NCBI RefSeq assembly: GCF_025515305.1
Contig: NZ_JAOPHT010000017.1
Coordinates: 1-64,000, forward strand
Source of the DNA: Roseicyclus sediminis
GTDB taxonomy: Bacteria; Pseudomonadota; Alphaproteobacteria; Rhodobacterales; Rhodobacteraceae
Reading direction: 5' to 3'
DNA length: 64,000 nt
Positions 55,373 to 64,000 of this stretch are shown one piece after another. The notes below the pieces were generated by a model, which worked only from the letters and a program-made list of their open reading frames with translations, made no database searches and was not told the DNA's origin. Numbering within the stretch: the stretch's first letter is position 1; each line of letters opens with the position of its first letter. Both the position numbers and the translations under genes were made by a program.

Positions 55373-56212
55373 ATGACCTGCGCCGAGGCGTTCCAGGCTT
55401 ATGCGTTCCGCGCTCTGGGGTTTGGCGAACGGCTGCTGCCGCGCGCGGACATCGGCGTCTGCGAGCAGATCGTGCTGATCGGCTCGGGCATGATCTGGAA
55501 CGTCTATTTCGCGGCTCTCGCGCTGTCGCTGGGGTTCTTCTGCGCCGTGGGCCTTGCGCTGGCCAAGAACTCCCGCACATGGCTCATCCGCAAGCCCGCG
55601 GAATGGTTCATCTTCGTCTTCCGGGGCTCACCGCTCTTCATCCAGTTCTTCATGGCGTACGAGGCCTTCGTGCTCCTGCCGCGCCTCGGCTTCGAGTTCA
55701 CTTTCCTCGGCATCGCCATCGAGGCCGAGACGCGCTGGCTCGCGCGGGCCTGGCTCGGGGCGCTGATCGTGCTCTGGCTCAACACCTCGGCCTATTCGGC
55801 CGAGATCTTCTACGGCGCGCTGCGTGCCGTGCCGAAGGGCGATCTGGAGGCCGCCGACGCCTACGGTCTGACCGGCTGGAAGAAATTCCGCCGCGTGGTA
55901 TTCCCCACCACGATGCGGCTTGCCTGGCCGGCCTACACCAACGAGGCGATCTTCCTGTTCCACTCCACCGCGCTCGTCTTCTTCTCGTCCTTCCCCGCCT
56001 TCCAGCAGATGGGCGACGCGCTCTACTACGCCAACTACTTCGCCGACCGCACCTTCAACCCCTTCATACCCTATCCCATCGTGGCGGTGTACTTCGTGCT
56101 CTTCACGCTGCTGATCATCGCGCTCTTCGGTGCGATCAACAAACGCCTCAACCGCCACCTGCCGCAGGAGGCGCGCCCGCGCCTGCGCTACCGCCCGACG
56201 CTGATCCGATGA
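55373..56212 (+). CDS. ABC transporter permease 2 (HisM-like)
   Basis: The 279-residue membrane protein has about five helices, FRGSPLFIQFFMAYE (the conserved family segment) and the EAA motif EAADAYGLTGWKKFRRVVFPTTMRLAWPAYTNE. It pairs with permease 1. Its stop overlaps the start of the ligase gene as ATGA, which couples uptake with metabolism of the substrate. Confidence 0.93.
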   Translation: MTCAEAFQAYAFRALGFGERLLPRADIGVCEQIVLIGSGMIWNVYFAALALSLGFFCAVGLALAKNSRTWLIRKPAEWFIFVFRGSPLFIQFFMAYEAFVLLPRLGFEFTFLGIAIEAETRWLARAWLGALIVLWLNTSAYSAEIFYGALRAVPKGDLEAADAYGLTGWKKFRRVVFPTTMRLAWPAYTNEAIFLFHSTALVFFSSFPAFQQMGDALYYANYFADRTFNPFIPYPIVAVYFVLFTLLIIALFGAINKRLNRHLPQEARPRLRYRPTLIR

Positions 56213-57540
56213 ACTGGCTCGACGACCACCCCGAGATCGCCTCGATCCGCACCGTCGCGGCCGACCTCAACGGCCAGCCGCGCGGCAAGCGGATCGCGCG
56301 GCGCTATGCCGACAAGGCGCTGAGCGAGGGGACGCGGTTTCCCTACTCGGTCATGAACCTCGACATCTGGGGCGAGGACATCGACGACAGCCCGCTTGTG
56401 TTCCGGGCGGGCGACCCCGACGGCGTCCTTCTGCCCACCGAGCGCGGGTTTCTTCCCGTGCCGTGGCTCGAGAGCCCCACCGCGCTGCTGCCGATCTGGA
56501 TGTTCCACGAGGACGGTCGGCCCTATGACGGCGACCCGCGCCAGGCGCTCGCCCGCGTGGTGGAGCGGTATACCGCCCTCGGCCTGACGCCGGTGGTGGC
56601 GACCGAGATGGAGTTCTACCTCATCGACGACCGGGGCCGTGAACTGCGCGTTCCTCGCTCGCCCCGCTCGGGCAAGCGTCGCCACCAGGCCGAGATCCTC
56701 GCGCTGCGGCAACTCGATGCCTGGGACGGGTTCTTCACCCGGCTCTACGGCGCCTGCGAGGCGATGGACATTCCCGCCGACACCACGATCTCCGAGGCCG
56801 GGCCGGGGCAGTTCGAGATCAACCTGATGCATCAGCCCGACGCGCTGAAGGCCGCCGACGACGCGTGGTTCTTCAAGCTCCTGGTGCAGGGCCTCGCCCG
56901 CGAGTTCGGTGTCGCCGCGAGCTTCATGGCCAAGCCCTATCCCGACTACGCCGGGTCCGGCCTGCACGCGCATTTCTCGATCCTCGACGCCGATGGCCGG
57001 AACATCTTCGACGAACGGCACGCGCGCGGCGCCGAGCGTCTGGGTCATGCGATCGCGGGCTGTCTCGCGGCCATGCCCGGCTCGATGCTGGTCTTCGCGC
57101 CACACGCCACGAGCTACGACCGCCTCGTGCCGGGGGCGCACGCGCCGACCGGGATAGCCTGGGCGCACGAGAACCGCACGGCGGCGCTGCGCGTGCCCGC
57201 GGGCGGGCCTGCCGCGCGCCGGATCGAGCATCGCGTCGCGGGCGGCGACATCAACCCGTATCTCTTCCTCGCCGCCATCCTCGGCGCGGCGCTGAACGGG
57301 ATAGAGGACGAAGCGGAGCCGCCGCCGCCGATCTCCGGCAATGCCTACAGCCAGGACCTGCCGCAATTGCCCGCCACGTGGGACCGCGCCATCGACGCCT
57401 TCGCGGCGAGCCCGGAGATGGCCCGCATCTTCCCGCAGACGCTGATCGACAACTTCCTCGCCACCAAGCGGCAGGAGCTTCACTACATGGCGGAGTTGTC
57501 GGAAGACGAGCGCACGCAGCTCTATCTCGACACGGTCTGA
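56209..57540 (+). CDS. Glutamine synthetase-like gamma-glutamylamine ligase, copy 1 (PuuA-like)
   Basis: PuuA-type enzymes join glutamate to putrescine or other amines using ATP. The 443-residue product lacks the typical GlnA start. It has the GS catalytic segments: VATEMEFYLIDD, ISEAGPGQFEINL, GSGLHAHFSI, AHENRTAALRVP and IEHRVAGGDINPYL. These give the metal Glu residues, the ATP Arg and the loop with Asn. It starts in a 4-base overlap with permease 2. The context (transporter, amidotransferase, FAD oxidase nearby) favours an amine substrate over ammonia. Confidence 0.88.
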   Translation: MNWLDDHPEIASIRTVAADLNGQPRGKRIARRYADKALSEGTRFPYSVMNLDIWGEDIDDSPLVFRAGDPDGVLLPTERGFLPVPWLESPTALLPIWMFHEDGRPYDGDPRQALARVVERYTALGLTPVVATEMEFYLIDDRGRELRVPRSPRSGKRRHQAEILALRQLDAWDGFFTRLYGACEAMDIPADTTISEAGPGQFEINLMHQPDALKAADDAWFFKLLVQGLAREFGVAASFMAKPYPDYAGSGLHAHFSILDADGRNIFDERHARGAERLGHAIAGCLAAMPGSMLVFAPHATSYDRLVPGAHAPTGIAWAHENRTAALRVPAGGPAARRIEHRVAGGDINPYLFLAAILGAALNGIEDEAEPPPPISGNAYSQDLPQLPATWDRAIDAFAASPEMARIFPQTLIDNFLATKRQELHYMAELSEDERTQLYLDTV

Positions 57541-57547
57541 CGGAAGG

Positions 57548-58546
<999 letters not shown>

Positions 58547-58567
58547 TCACCGTCATGGCGGCCCCAC

Positions 58568-58596
58568 TTGTGCGTGGACGCGCGCGCGCCTAGCTT
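58568..58596 (+). promoter_or_regulatory. Candidate promoter of the second amine-catabolism unit
   Basis: TTGTGC (58568-58573) and TAGCTT (58591-58596) are 17 bases apart, about 27 bases before the amidotransferase ATG. Both boxes are weak. The region also lies upstream of the divergent lactate dehydrogenase gene. Confidence 0.35.
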
Positions 58597-58622
58597 TGCA
58601 CCGAATTCCCAGCGAGTTTCCA

Positions 58623-59339
58623 ATGATCATCGGCATCCTGCAAACCGGCCACCTCCCCGCAGAGATTTCCGACCGCGAGGGCGAATACTCCGACATGTTC
58701 GCGCGCCTGCTCGGCGGGCGCGGCTTCGAGTTCCGCGTCTTCAACGTGGTGGACATGGAGTTTCCGCCTGGTCCCGAGGCCGCCGACGGCTGGCTCATCA
58801 CCGGCTCGAAGCACGGCGCCTACGAGGATCTGCCGTGGATCGCGCCGCTTGAGGACCTGATCCGCGCCATCCGCGATGCCGGCATGCCCCTCGTGGGCAT
58901 CTGCTTCGGGCACCAGATCATCGCGCAGGCGCTTGGCGGCAAGGTCGTCAAGTTCCCGGGCGGCTGGGCGCTGGGGCTCCGGCGCTACCGGATCGGCGAG
59001 CAGGAGGTCGCGCTCCATGCCTGGCACCAGGACCAGGTGGTCGAGCTGCCCGAAGGCGCGACGGTTCTCGGCTCGAACGACTTCACCGAAAACGCGGTGC
59101 TGGCCATAGGTCCGCGCATCCTGACGGTGCAACCCCACCCCGAGTTCGAGCGGCCGGTGATCGAGGGATTGATCGAGCATCGCGGCGGCGCGATCGACCC
59201 GACCCTCGTCAAGGCCGCCGCCGACAGTCTTGGCGGGGCGGACCACAACGCGCTCCTTGGCCGTTGGATGGGCGACGTCCTGTCGGGGGCGCCCGCGACG
59301 CGGGTGCCAGAAGCGCTTGCGACGGGAGCCGACGCATGA
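58623..59339 (+). CDS. Class I glutamine amidotransferase (gamma-glutamyl hydrolase-like)
   Basis: The 238-residue protein has the triad of class I amidotransferases: Cys94 in GICFGHQII, and His/Glu in VQPHPEFERP. It stands alone without a synthetase partner, so it is likely a free hydrolase. The family includes enzymes that split gamma-glutamyl bonds. In this place it could do the PuuD-type step, although it resembles the GMP-synthase-amidotransferase-like branch more than PuuD itself. It overlaps the second ligase gene by 4 bases. Confidence 0.87.
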   Translation: MIIGILQTGHLPAEISDREGEYSDMFARLLGGRGFEFRVFNVVDMEFPPGPEAADGWLITGSKHGAYEDLPWIAPLEDLIRAIRDAGMPLVGICFGHQIIAQALGGKVVKFPGGWALGLRRYRIGEQEVALHAWHQDQVVELPEGATVLGSNDFTENAVLAIGPRILTVQPHPEFERPVIEGLIEHRGGAIDPTLVKAAADSLGGADHNALLGRWMGDVLSGAPATRVPEALATGADA

Positions 59340-60703
59340 GTGCCATGGCCGATCTTCTCGGGCGGCTGCCGCCCGTGGCGCAGACCTACCTCGGCGGCCG
59401 CAGCGTCGACGAGGTGGAGTGCATCGTCGCCGACATCGCCGGGATCGCGCGCGGCAAGGCCATGCCTGGCCTCAAGTTCGCCCAGCAGACGCGCTTCTAC
59501 CTGCCGAACTCGATCTTCTTCCAGACGATCACGGGCGACTGGGCCGACAAGGCCGCAGCGGGTGGCTTCACCGAGCCCGACATGATCCTGACGCCCGACT
59601 TCTCGACGGCGATGCCGGCACCCTGGACGGCGGACTGGACGCTTCAGGTCATCCACGACATCGACGACCAGGCAGGGCGGCCGGTGCCCTTCGCCCCGCG
59701 CAACGTGCTGAAGCGGATCATGGACCTCTACGCCGCGCGCGGCTGGCGGCCGATCGTGGCGCCCGAGATGGAATTCTACCTTGTGGCGCCCAACACGGAC
59801 CCCGCCCGCGAGATCGAGCCGCCGATGGGTCGCTCGGGCCGCCGGGCCGCCGCGCGGCAGGCCTACTCGATGAGCGCGGTCGACGAATACGGCCCCGTCA
59901 TCGACGACATCTACGACTTCGCCGAGGCGCAGGGGCTGGAGATCGACGGCATCCTGCAGGAAGGCGGCGCGGGCCAGATCGAACTGAACCTGCGCCACGG
60001 CGACCCGGTGCGGCTGGCCGACGAGATCTTCTATTTCAAGCGGATGATCCGCGAGGCAGCGCTGCGCCACGACTGCTACGCGACCTTCATGGCCAAGCCG
60101 ATCGAGGGCGAGCCCGGCTCGGCGATGCACATCCACCACTCGGTCGTGGACACGAAGACAGGCGAGAACATCTTCTCCAATCCCGACGGGTCGGAGACGC
60201 CGGCCTTCATGCATTTCATCGGGGGGCTGCAGCGGCACCTGCCATCCGTCATCGCGCTGCTCGCGCCGTATGTGAACAGCTATCGCCGTTACGTCCCTGA
60301 CTTCGCCGCGCCCATCAACCTCGAATGGGGTAGGGACAACCGCACGACCGGCCTGCGCGTGCCGGTCTCGGATGCCGCGTCGCGCCGGGTTGAGAACCGC
60401 CTGCCGGGGATGGACTGCAACCCCTATCTCGGCATCGCGGCCTCGCTCGCCTGCGGCTATCTTGGGCTGATCGAAGGCAAGGACCCGGGGCCGGTCTGGA
60501 CCGGCGACGCCTATACCGCGGACGACGACATCCCCAAGGGCCTCGGCGCCGCGTTGGAGCTTTTCACCGCGAACGAAGCAATCGCCGAGGTGCTCGGCCC
60601 CGAGTTCTGCGAGGTCTACAACGCCGTGAAGGAGCTGGAGCACCGCGAGTTCCTGCAGGTCATCAGCCCCTGGGAGCGGGAGCACCTCCTGCTGAACGTA
60701 TGA
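59336..60703 (+). CDS. Glutamine synthetase-like gamma-glutamylamine ligase, copy 2 (PuuA-like)
   Basis: The 455-residue product has all the GS catalytic segments: APEMEFYLVAP, LQEGGAGQIELNL, PGSAMHIHHSV, GRDNRTTGLRVPVSD and VENRLPGMDCNPYL. It is clearly different from copy 1 (56209-57540), having VECIVADIAGIARGKAMPGLKF at the N-terminus. That DIxGxxRGK pattern is typical of PuuA-like enzymes. Two such ligases often reflect different amine ranges (for example putrescine and ethanolamine or spermidine), which is inference. It is preceded by the amidotransferase gene and followed by the microprotein gene, with 4-base overlaps on both sides. Confidence 0.9.
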   Translation: MSAMADLLGRLPPVAQTYLGGRSVDEVECIVADIAGIARGKAMPGLKFAQQTRFYLPNSIFFQTITGDWADKAAAGGFTEPDMILTPDFSTAMPAPWTADWTLQVIHDIDDQAGRPVPFAPRNVLKRIMDLYAARGWRPIVAPEMEFYLVAPNTDPAREIEPPMGRSGRRAAARQAYSMSAVDEYGPVIDDIYDFAEAQGLEIDGILQEGGAGQIELNLRHGDPVRLADEIFYFKRMIREAALRHDCYATFMAKPIEGEPGSAMHIHHSVVDTKTGENIFSNPDGSETPAFMHFIGGLQRHLPSVIALLAPYVNSYRRYVPDFAAPINLEWGRDNRTTGLRVPVSDAASRRVENRLPGMDCNPYLGIAASLACGYLGLIEGKDPGPVWTGDAYTADDDIPKGLGAALELFTANEAIAEVLGPEFCEVYNAVKELEHREFLQVISPWEREHLLLNV

Positions 60704-60843
60704 GCGAACGCGCGGTTCGGGTCATCGTGATCGGGCTCGCGGCGCTGATCCTGCTGGGCGCACTCGGGATGATCGCCTTTGCCTTCTTCCTCGATGCGGC
60801 GATGAAGGACGCCTTCTCGGCCCTGCCAGTGGCGACCGCATGA
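60700..60843 (+). CDS. 47-residue membrane microprotein
   Basis: ATG AGC GAA at 60700 opens a 47-codon frame: MSERAVRVIVIGLAALILLG, then ALGMIAFAFFLDAAMKDAF, ending SALPVATA. It has a single strong membrane helix at about residues 7-30. Its ATG overlaps the ligase stop (ATGA at 60700) and its TGA overlaps the oxidase start (ATGA at 60840). Coupled translation on both sides is strong evidence for a real gene. It could anchor the soluble oxidase or ligase to the membrane, but that is speculation. Confidence 0.75.
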   Translation: MSERAVRVIVIGLAALILLGALGMIAFAFFLDAAMKDAFSALPVATA

Positions 60844-62144
60844 ACCCGCTTTTCCGCAACGACCGGCGTGGAGAACACGCGGCCTCGTGGTATGCCGCGA
60901 GCCTGCCCTCGGCCCCGCCCGAGCGCCCGCCCCTCGACGGCGACCAGACCGCCGACGTCGCGATCCTCGGCGCCGGGTTCACCGGGCTCTGGGCCGCCCT
61001 CACGCTGGCACGGGCGGGACGGCGCGTGATCGTGCTCGATGCCCACCGCGTCGGCTTCGGCGCGTCGGGACGGAACGGCGGACAGGTCCATTCCGGTTTC
61101 AACAAGCCGCAGAGCTGGCTGAGCGCGCGGCTCGGCCCGGAGCGCGCCAGCGCGCTGTGGGACCTGTCCGAGACCGCGAAGGCGCAGTTGCGCGACTTCT
61201 GCGCGGCCCATGCGCCGGAAGCGGACTACAAGCCCGGTATCGCGCACGGCGAATACACTGCGCAGGATCTCGACCACCTCCGCGGCGAAGCGGAGTTCCT
61301 GGACCGGGAATACGGCTATCGGACCGAGATCCTGGAAGCCAGGGCGTTCCGCGACCTCGTGAAGTCGCCGCACTACGTTGGGGGTGGGGTCGATCCCGGC
61401 GGCGGGCACCTTCACCCCCTGGCCTATGCCCTGGCGCTCGCCCGCGAGGCCGAGGCCGCCGGCGCCATCATCCACGAGATGACCGAGGTCACCGCGATCC
61501 GCCCCGGCGCGCCGGTGCGCTTCGAGACGCCGCACGGCACGCTGAGGGCGGCCCACGCCATCGTCGCCGGCAACGGCTATCTGCCCGCGCTCCTACCCGG
61601 GGTCGCCGCGCGGGTGATGCCGATCAACTCCTTCATCGCGGCGACCGAGCCCCTGCCCGACCGCTGGCAGGAGGTGCTGGCCGAGGACATCGCGGTGTCC
61701 GACTCTCGCTTCGTCGTGAATTACTACCGCTTCGGCGCGGACCGCCGGTTTCTCTTCGGCGGGCGCGAGAGCTACTCGATCGGCTTTCCCAAGGACATCG
61801 CCACAGCACTCGTGGCGCGGATGGAACACCTGTTCCCGCAGCTCAAGGGCACGCCGGTCAGCCATGTCTGGGGCGGCTCGCTCGCCGTTACGGTGACCCG
61901 CCTGCCCCATGTCGCCCGCGTCGCGCCGGGCGTGCTGTCGGGCGCGGGTTTCTCGGGCCAGGGCGTGGCGCTGGCGGGCATGGCCGGCCGTGTCATGGCC
62001 GAAGCCGTCATGGGACAGGAGGAAGGCCTCGCCAGTTTCGAGAGCCTGCCGATCCCGACCTTCCCCGGCGGCGCGGCCTTCCGCGCGCCGCTTCTGACAC
62101 TGGCGATGACCTGGTTCGCCCTGCGCGACCGGCTGGGCGTCTGA
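60840..62144 (+). CDS. FAD-dependent gamma-glutamylamine oxidase-like (PuuB-like)
   Basis: PuuB oxidises gamma-glutamyl-putrescine with oxygen. The 434-residue DAO-family protein has the dinucleotide motif AILGAGFTGLWAALTLARAG (Gly44, 46, 49) followed by the acidic end VLDA. It also has GFGASGRNGGQVHSGF and the C-terminal GAGFSGQGVALAGMAGRVMAEAV. SGRNGGQ and the N-terminus (SWYAASLPSAPPERPPLDG) are typical of PuuB/OrdL. It is the last gene of its unit. The gene product and the ligase are expected to act in series. Confidence 0.9.
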   Translation: MNPLFRNDRRGEHAASWYAASLPSAPPERPPLDGDQTADVAILGAGFTGLWAALTLARAGRRVIVLDAHRVGFGASGRNGGQVHSGFNKPQSWLSARLGPERASALWDLSETAKAQLRDFCAAHAPEADYKPGIAHGEYTAQDLDHLRGEAEFLDREYGYRTEILEARAFRDLVKSPHYVGGGVDPGGGHLHPLAYALALAREAEAAGAIIHEMTEVTAIRPGAPVRFETPHGTLRAAHAIVAGNGYLPALLPGVAARVMPINSFIAATEPLPDRWQEVLAEDIAVSDSRFVVNYYRFGADRRFLFGGRESYSIGFPKDIATALVARMEHLFPQLKGTPVSHVWGGSLAVTVTRLPHVARVAPGVLSGAGFSGQGVALAGMAGRVMAEAVMGQEEGLASFESLPIPTFPGGAAFRAPLLTLAMTWFALRDRLGV

Positions 62145-62270
62145 CGCAGGGCCCGGACGCGTCCGCCACCCGGTTCACGATAGTTCCGTGACAATGGCCG
62201 CATCGCGCTGGATTCCACCCCATTAACAGTGTAAGTTTTCCGAAAGGGACAATTCCAAAAAGGTGAAACC

Positions 62271-63497
62271 ATGGCGCTGGCACCCAATGTCTACGACGCC
62301 GAGCCGATCCCCGAGGCCGCACGAGCAGAAATCGACCGTCTCCTGCAATCGGGGGACCTCTTCCGGTATACCGCGCCCGAGAACGCGCCCGTTGCGCTGC
62401 TGGAGCGGGAATTCGCCGACCTGATGGGCGCGAAATACGCGCTTGCCGTTTCGTCCTGCTCGGCCGCGATCTTCCTGTCGCTCTGCGCCCTCGACCTCGC
62501 GCCCGGCGCGCGCGTCCTGATCCCGGCTTTCACCTTCGCCGCCGTGCCCTCCGCCGTGGTTCACGCAGGCTGCCAGCCGGTGCTGGCGGAAGTGGCCGAG
62601 AACTACCGTATCGACATCGCCGATTTCGCGGCGAAGCTCGACGACGACATCTCCGCCGTCATCATCAGCCACATGCGCGGCCATACTTCGGACATGGACG
62701 CGATCATGGCGCTGTGCGACGCGCGCGGCATCCCCGTGATCGAGGACGCCGCGCATTCGCTGGGCACGCTCTGGCATGGGCGCAAGATCGGCACGATCGG
62801 CGCGATCGGCTGCTTCTCGTTCCAGTCCTACAAGCTTGTGAACGCGGGCGAAGGCGGCATCCTGATCACGGACGACGCCGATCTCGTGGCGCGCGCGGTC
62901 ATCATGTCGGGCGCCTACGAGCACAACTGGAAGAAGCACAAGGGCCCCGAGGGACAGAACGACCCCGAGCTCGCGCTTGCCTTCGCGCGCTGGCAGAACA
63001 TGCTCCCGCTCTACAACATGCGGCTCCAGAACCTGTCGGCCGCCGTGATCCGCCCGCAGCTTCCCGAGGTGGCACGCCGGGTGCGCGACGGACGCGCGAA
63101 CCACGACTACGTGGCCGAGCGGCTGAACACCTCGCCATGGCTGAACGTGCCCGACGCCCTGCCCCCCGAAGAGCGCGCGCCGGACTCGATCCAGTTCAAC
63201 CTGGTCGACGTTCCGACCGATGCCCATGCCCGCGCCTTCGCCGAGGCCGCCGAACGTCGCGGCGTGAAGGTGCAGGTCTTCGGTCTTTCGACCGACAACG
63301 CGCGCGCCTTCTGGAACTGGAAGTTCATCCCCGGCGACATACCGGAGTTGCCGCAGACGCGCGCCATGCTGATGCGTGCCTGCGACGTGCGCCTGCCCGC
63401 CCGGCTGAAGAAGCCCGAACTCGACTTCATCGCCGAAGCGCTGATTGCTGCCGCCGACGAAGTGATGGGCGAGGAGACGCGGGCCTACGGGACCTGA
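62271..63497 (+). CDS. DegT/DnrJ/EryC1/StrS-family PLP aminotransferase
   Basis: The family makes amino sugars or related amino compounds. The 408-residue protein has ALAVSSCSAAIFLSLCALDL, VLIPAFTFAAVPSAVVHAG, the Asp/His of PVIEDAAHSLGTLW (Asp159) and the PLP Lys188 in GCFSFQSYKLVNAGEGG. No sugar-nucleotide genes are adjacent, so the product is unknown. ATG 62271 has AGGTG at good spacing. The 126-base gap upstream shows no clear promoter. Confidence 0.92.
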   Translation: MALAPNVYDAEPIPEAARAEIDRLLQSGDLFRYTAPENAPVALLEREFADLMGAKYALAVSSCSAAIFLSLCALDLAPGARVLIPAFTFAAVPSAVVHAGCQPVLAEVAENYRIDIADFAAKLDDDISAVIISHMRGHTSDMDAIMALCDARGIPVIEDAAHSLGTLWHGRKIGTIGAIGCFSFQSYKLVNAGEGGILITDDADLVARAVIMSGAYEHNWKKHKGPEGQNDPELALAFARWQNMLPLYNMRLQNLSAAVIRPQLPEVARRVRDGRANHDYVAERLNTSPWLNVPDALPPEERAPDSIQFNLVDVPTDAHARAFAEAAERRGVKVQVFGLSTDNARAFWNWKFIPGDIPELPQTRAMLMRACDVRLPARLKKPELDFIAEALIAAADEVMGEETRAYGT

Positions 63498-63512
63498 GAC
63501 CCCAAGGCAGTC

Positions 63513-64000
63513 TTACAGCTTGCTGAGCTTTGATTGCAGCTCGGCAAGCTGCTTCTTGATGTCGGCCAGCTCGTCCTCGGCCGACCCTTCGGCGACCTCG
63601 GCGCTGTCGTCGTGGGACGGGCCCGACCAGCTCTGGCCGATGCCGCCGGTCATGGCCTTGAAGAACGCCTCCTGCTGCGCGCGCATCGCCTCGAAGCCGG
63701 GCATCTTGGCCATCGGATTGATGGCCGTCATGTTCTCGACCATCTTCGACTGCCCCTGCTTGAGCATCTCGAAGCTCATGGCGAGGAAGTCGGGGACAAC
63801 CGACTGCGCCTGGGTGGTGTAGCTGCGGACGAGGTCGGTCAGCACGGCGATGGGCAGGACGCTCTCGCCGCGGCTTTCATGCTCGGCCACGATCTGGAGG
63901 AGATACTGCCGCGTGAGTTCGTCGCCGGACTTCAGATCGACGATCTTCACCTCGCGGCCCTCGCGGATGAAACCCGCGATATCCTCGAGCGTGACGTAAT
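63513..64000 (-). CDS. phaR: Polyhydroxyalkanoate synthesis regulator PhaR, 5' end missing
   Basis: PhaR is a DNA-binding repressor of phasin and PHA genes that also binds PHA granules. The visible part reads YVTLEDIAGFIREGREVKIVDLKSGDELTRQYLLQIV, the PhaR/PHB_acc N-terminal accumulation domain, continuing with the C-terminal region rich in Met and Gln (PDFLAMSFEMLKQGQSKMVENMTAINPMAKMPGFEAMRAQQEAFFKAM). The last residues form a coiled coil (DIKKQLAELQSKLSKL). The start lies outside the window, so the GTG at 63950 is internal. It converges with the aminotransferase gene, with 15 bases between stops. Confidence 0.95.
   Translation of the reverse strand, partial: YVTLEDIAGFIREGREVKIVDLKSGDELTRQYLLQIVAEHESRGESVLPIAVLTDLVRSYTTQAQSVVPDFLAMSFEMLKQGQSKMVENMTAINPMAKMPGFEAMRAQQEAFFKAMTGGIGQSWSGPSHDDSAEVAEGSAEDELADIKKQLAELQSKLSKL

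Overview
The window looks like a chromosomal segment of an alphaproteobacterium of the order Rhodobacterales (Roseobacter/Rhodobacter type). The reasons are very high GC, dense gene packing with many 4-base ATGA/GTGA overlaps, a complex I (nuo) operon carrying the small accessory genes typical of this group, a tatA-tatB pair, PhaR, a full leucine/isovalerate (liu) operon and TTGACC-N17-TAGACC-type promoters. I see no rRNA, tRNA, insertion sequence, prophage or CRISPR array. All family names come from reading motifs by eye; no database search was possible.

Layout. 1-0.7 kb: tatB (cut by the window edge) and tatA. 0.9-4 kb: an orphan FbpC-like ABC ATPase, an AlkC-like DNA glycosylase and an atypical SDR. 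4.1-10.3 kb: a Hint-domain protein lacking the usual Cys, prfC (probably leaderless), a VOC protein, a CxxC protein, a DEAD-box helicase and a PilZ-like protein. 10.4-34.9 kb (minus strand): one long block nuoABCDEFGHIJKLMN-birA-coaX-rnj. It is interrupted by about a dozen small genes (NTF2-like, secreted and membrane proteins, two H3TH-domain proteins, DUF5337, two DUF3291 proteins, DUF5333, a lipoprotein and a CMD-family protein). NuoE itself carries a fused H3TH domain. A strong promoter precedes nuoA, a terminator follows nuoE, and a decayed HxlR regulator lies antisense between nuoA and nuoB.

35-38.5 kb is an accessory patch: a Met/His-rich secreted protein, a possibly deleted remnant ORF, a LysR regulator with a divergent 71-residue protein, and two envelope proteins. 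38.6-50.3 kb (minus) is the leucine catabolism operon: liuA, a small membrane protein, liuB, ASCH, macro domain, liuD, GST, liuE, a DUF6653-like protein and liuC, followed by a quinone-oxidoreductase-like gene and an acyl-CoA ligase. liuA has a consensus promoter overlapped by a 24-bp TetR-type palindrome. Two copies of a two-hairpin intergenic repeat with compensating stem changes lie in this region.

50.4-52.6 kb: PhzF, a TerB-like protein and a PhnD-like protein without signal peptide. 52.7-62.1 kb: a polar amino-acid-type ABC transporter (ATPase, binding protein, two permeases separated by four tandem palindromes) running into a glutamine-synthetase-like gamma-glutamylamine ligase. An L-lactate dehydrogenase follows on the other strand, then a second unit of class I amidotransferase, second ligase, a 47-residue membrane microprotein and a PuuB-type FAD oxidase. 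Together these look like polyamine/amine uptake and gamma-glutamyl (Puu) breakdown. 62.3-64 kb: a DegT/DnrJ aminotransferase and the 3' part of phaR.
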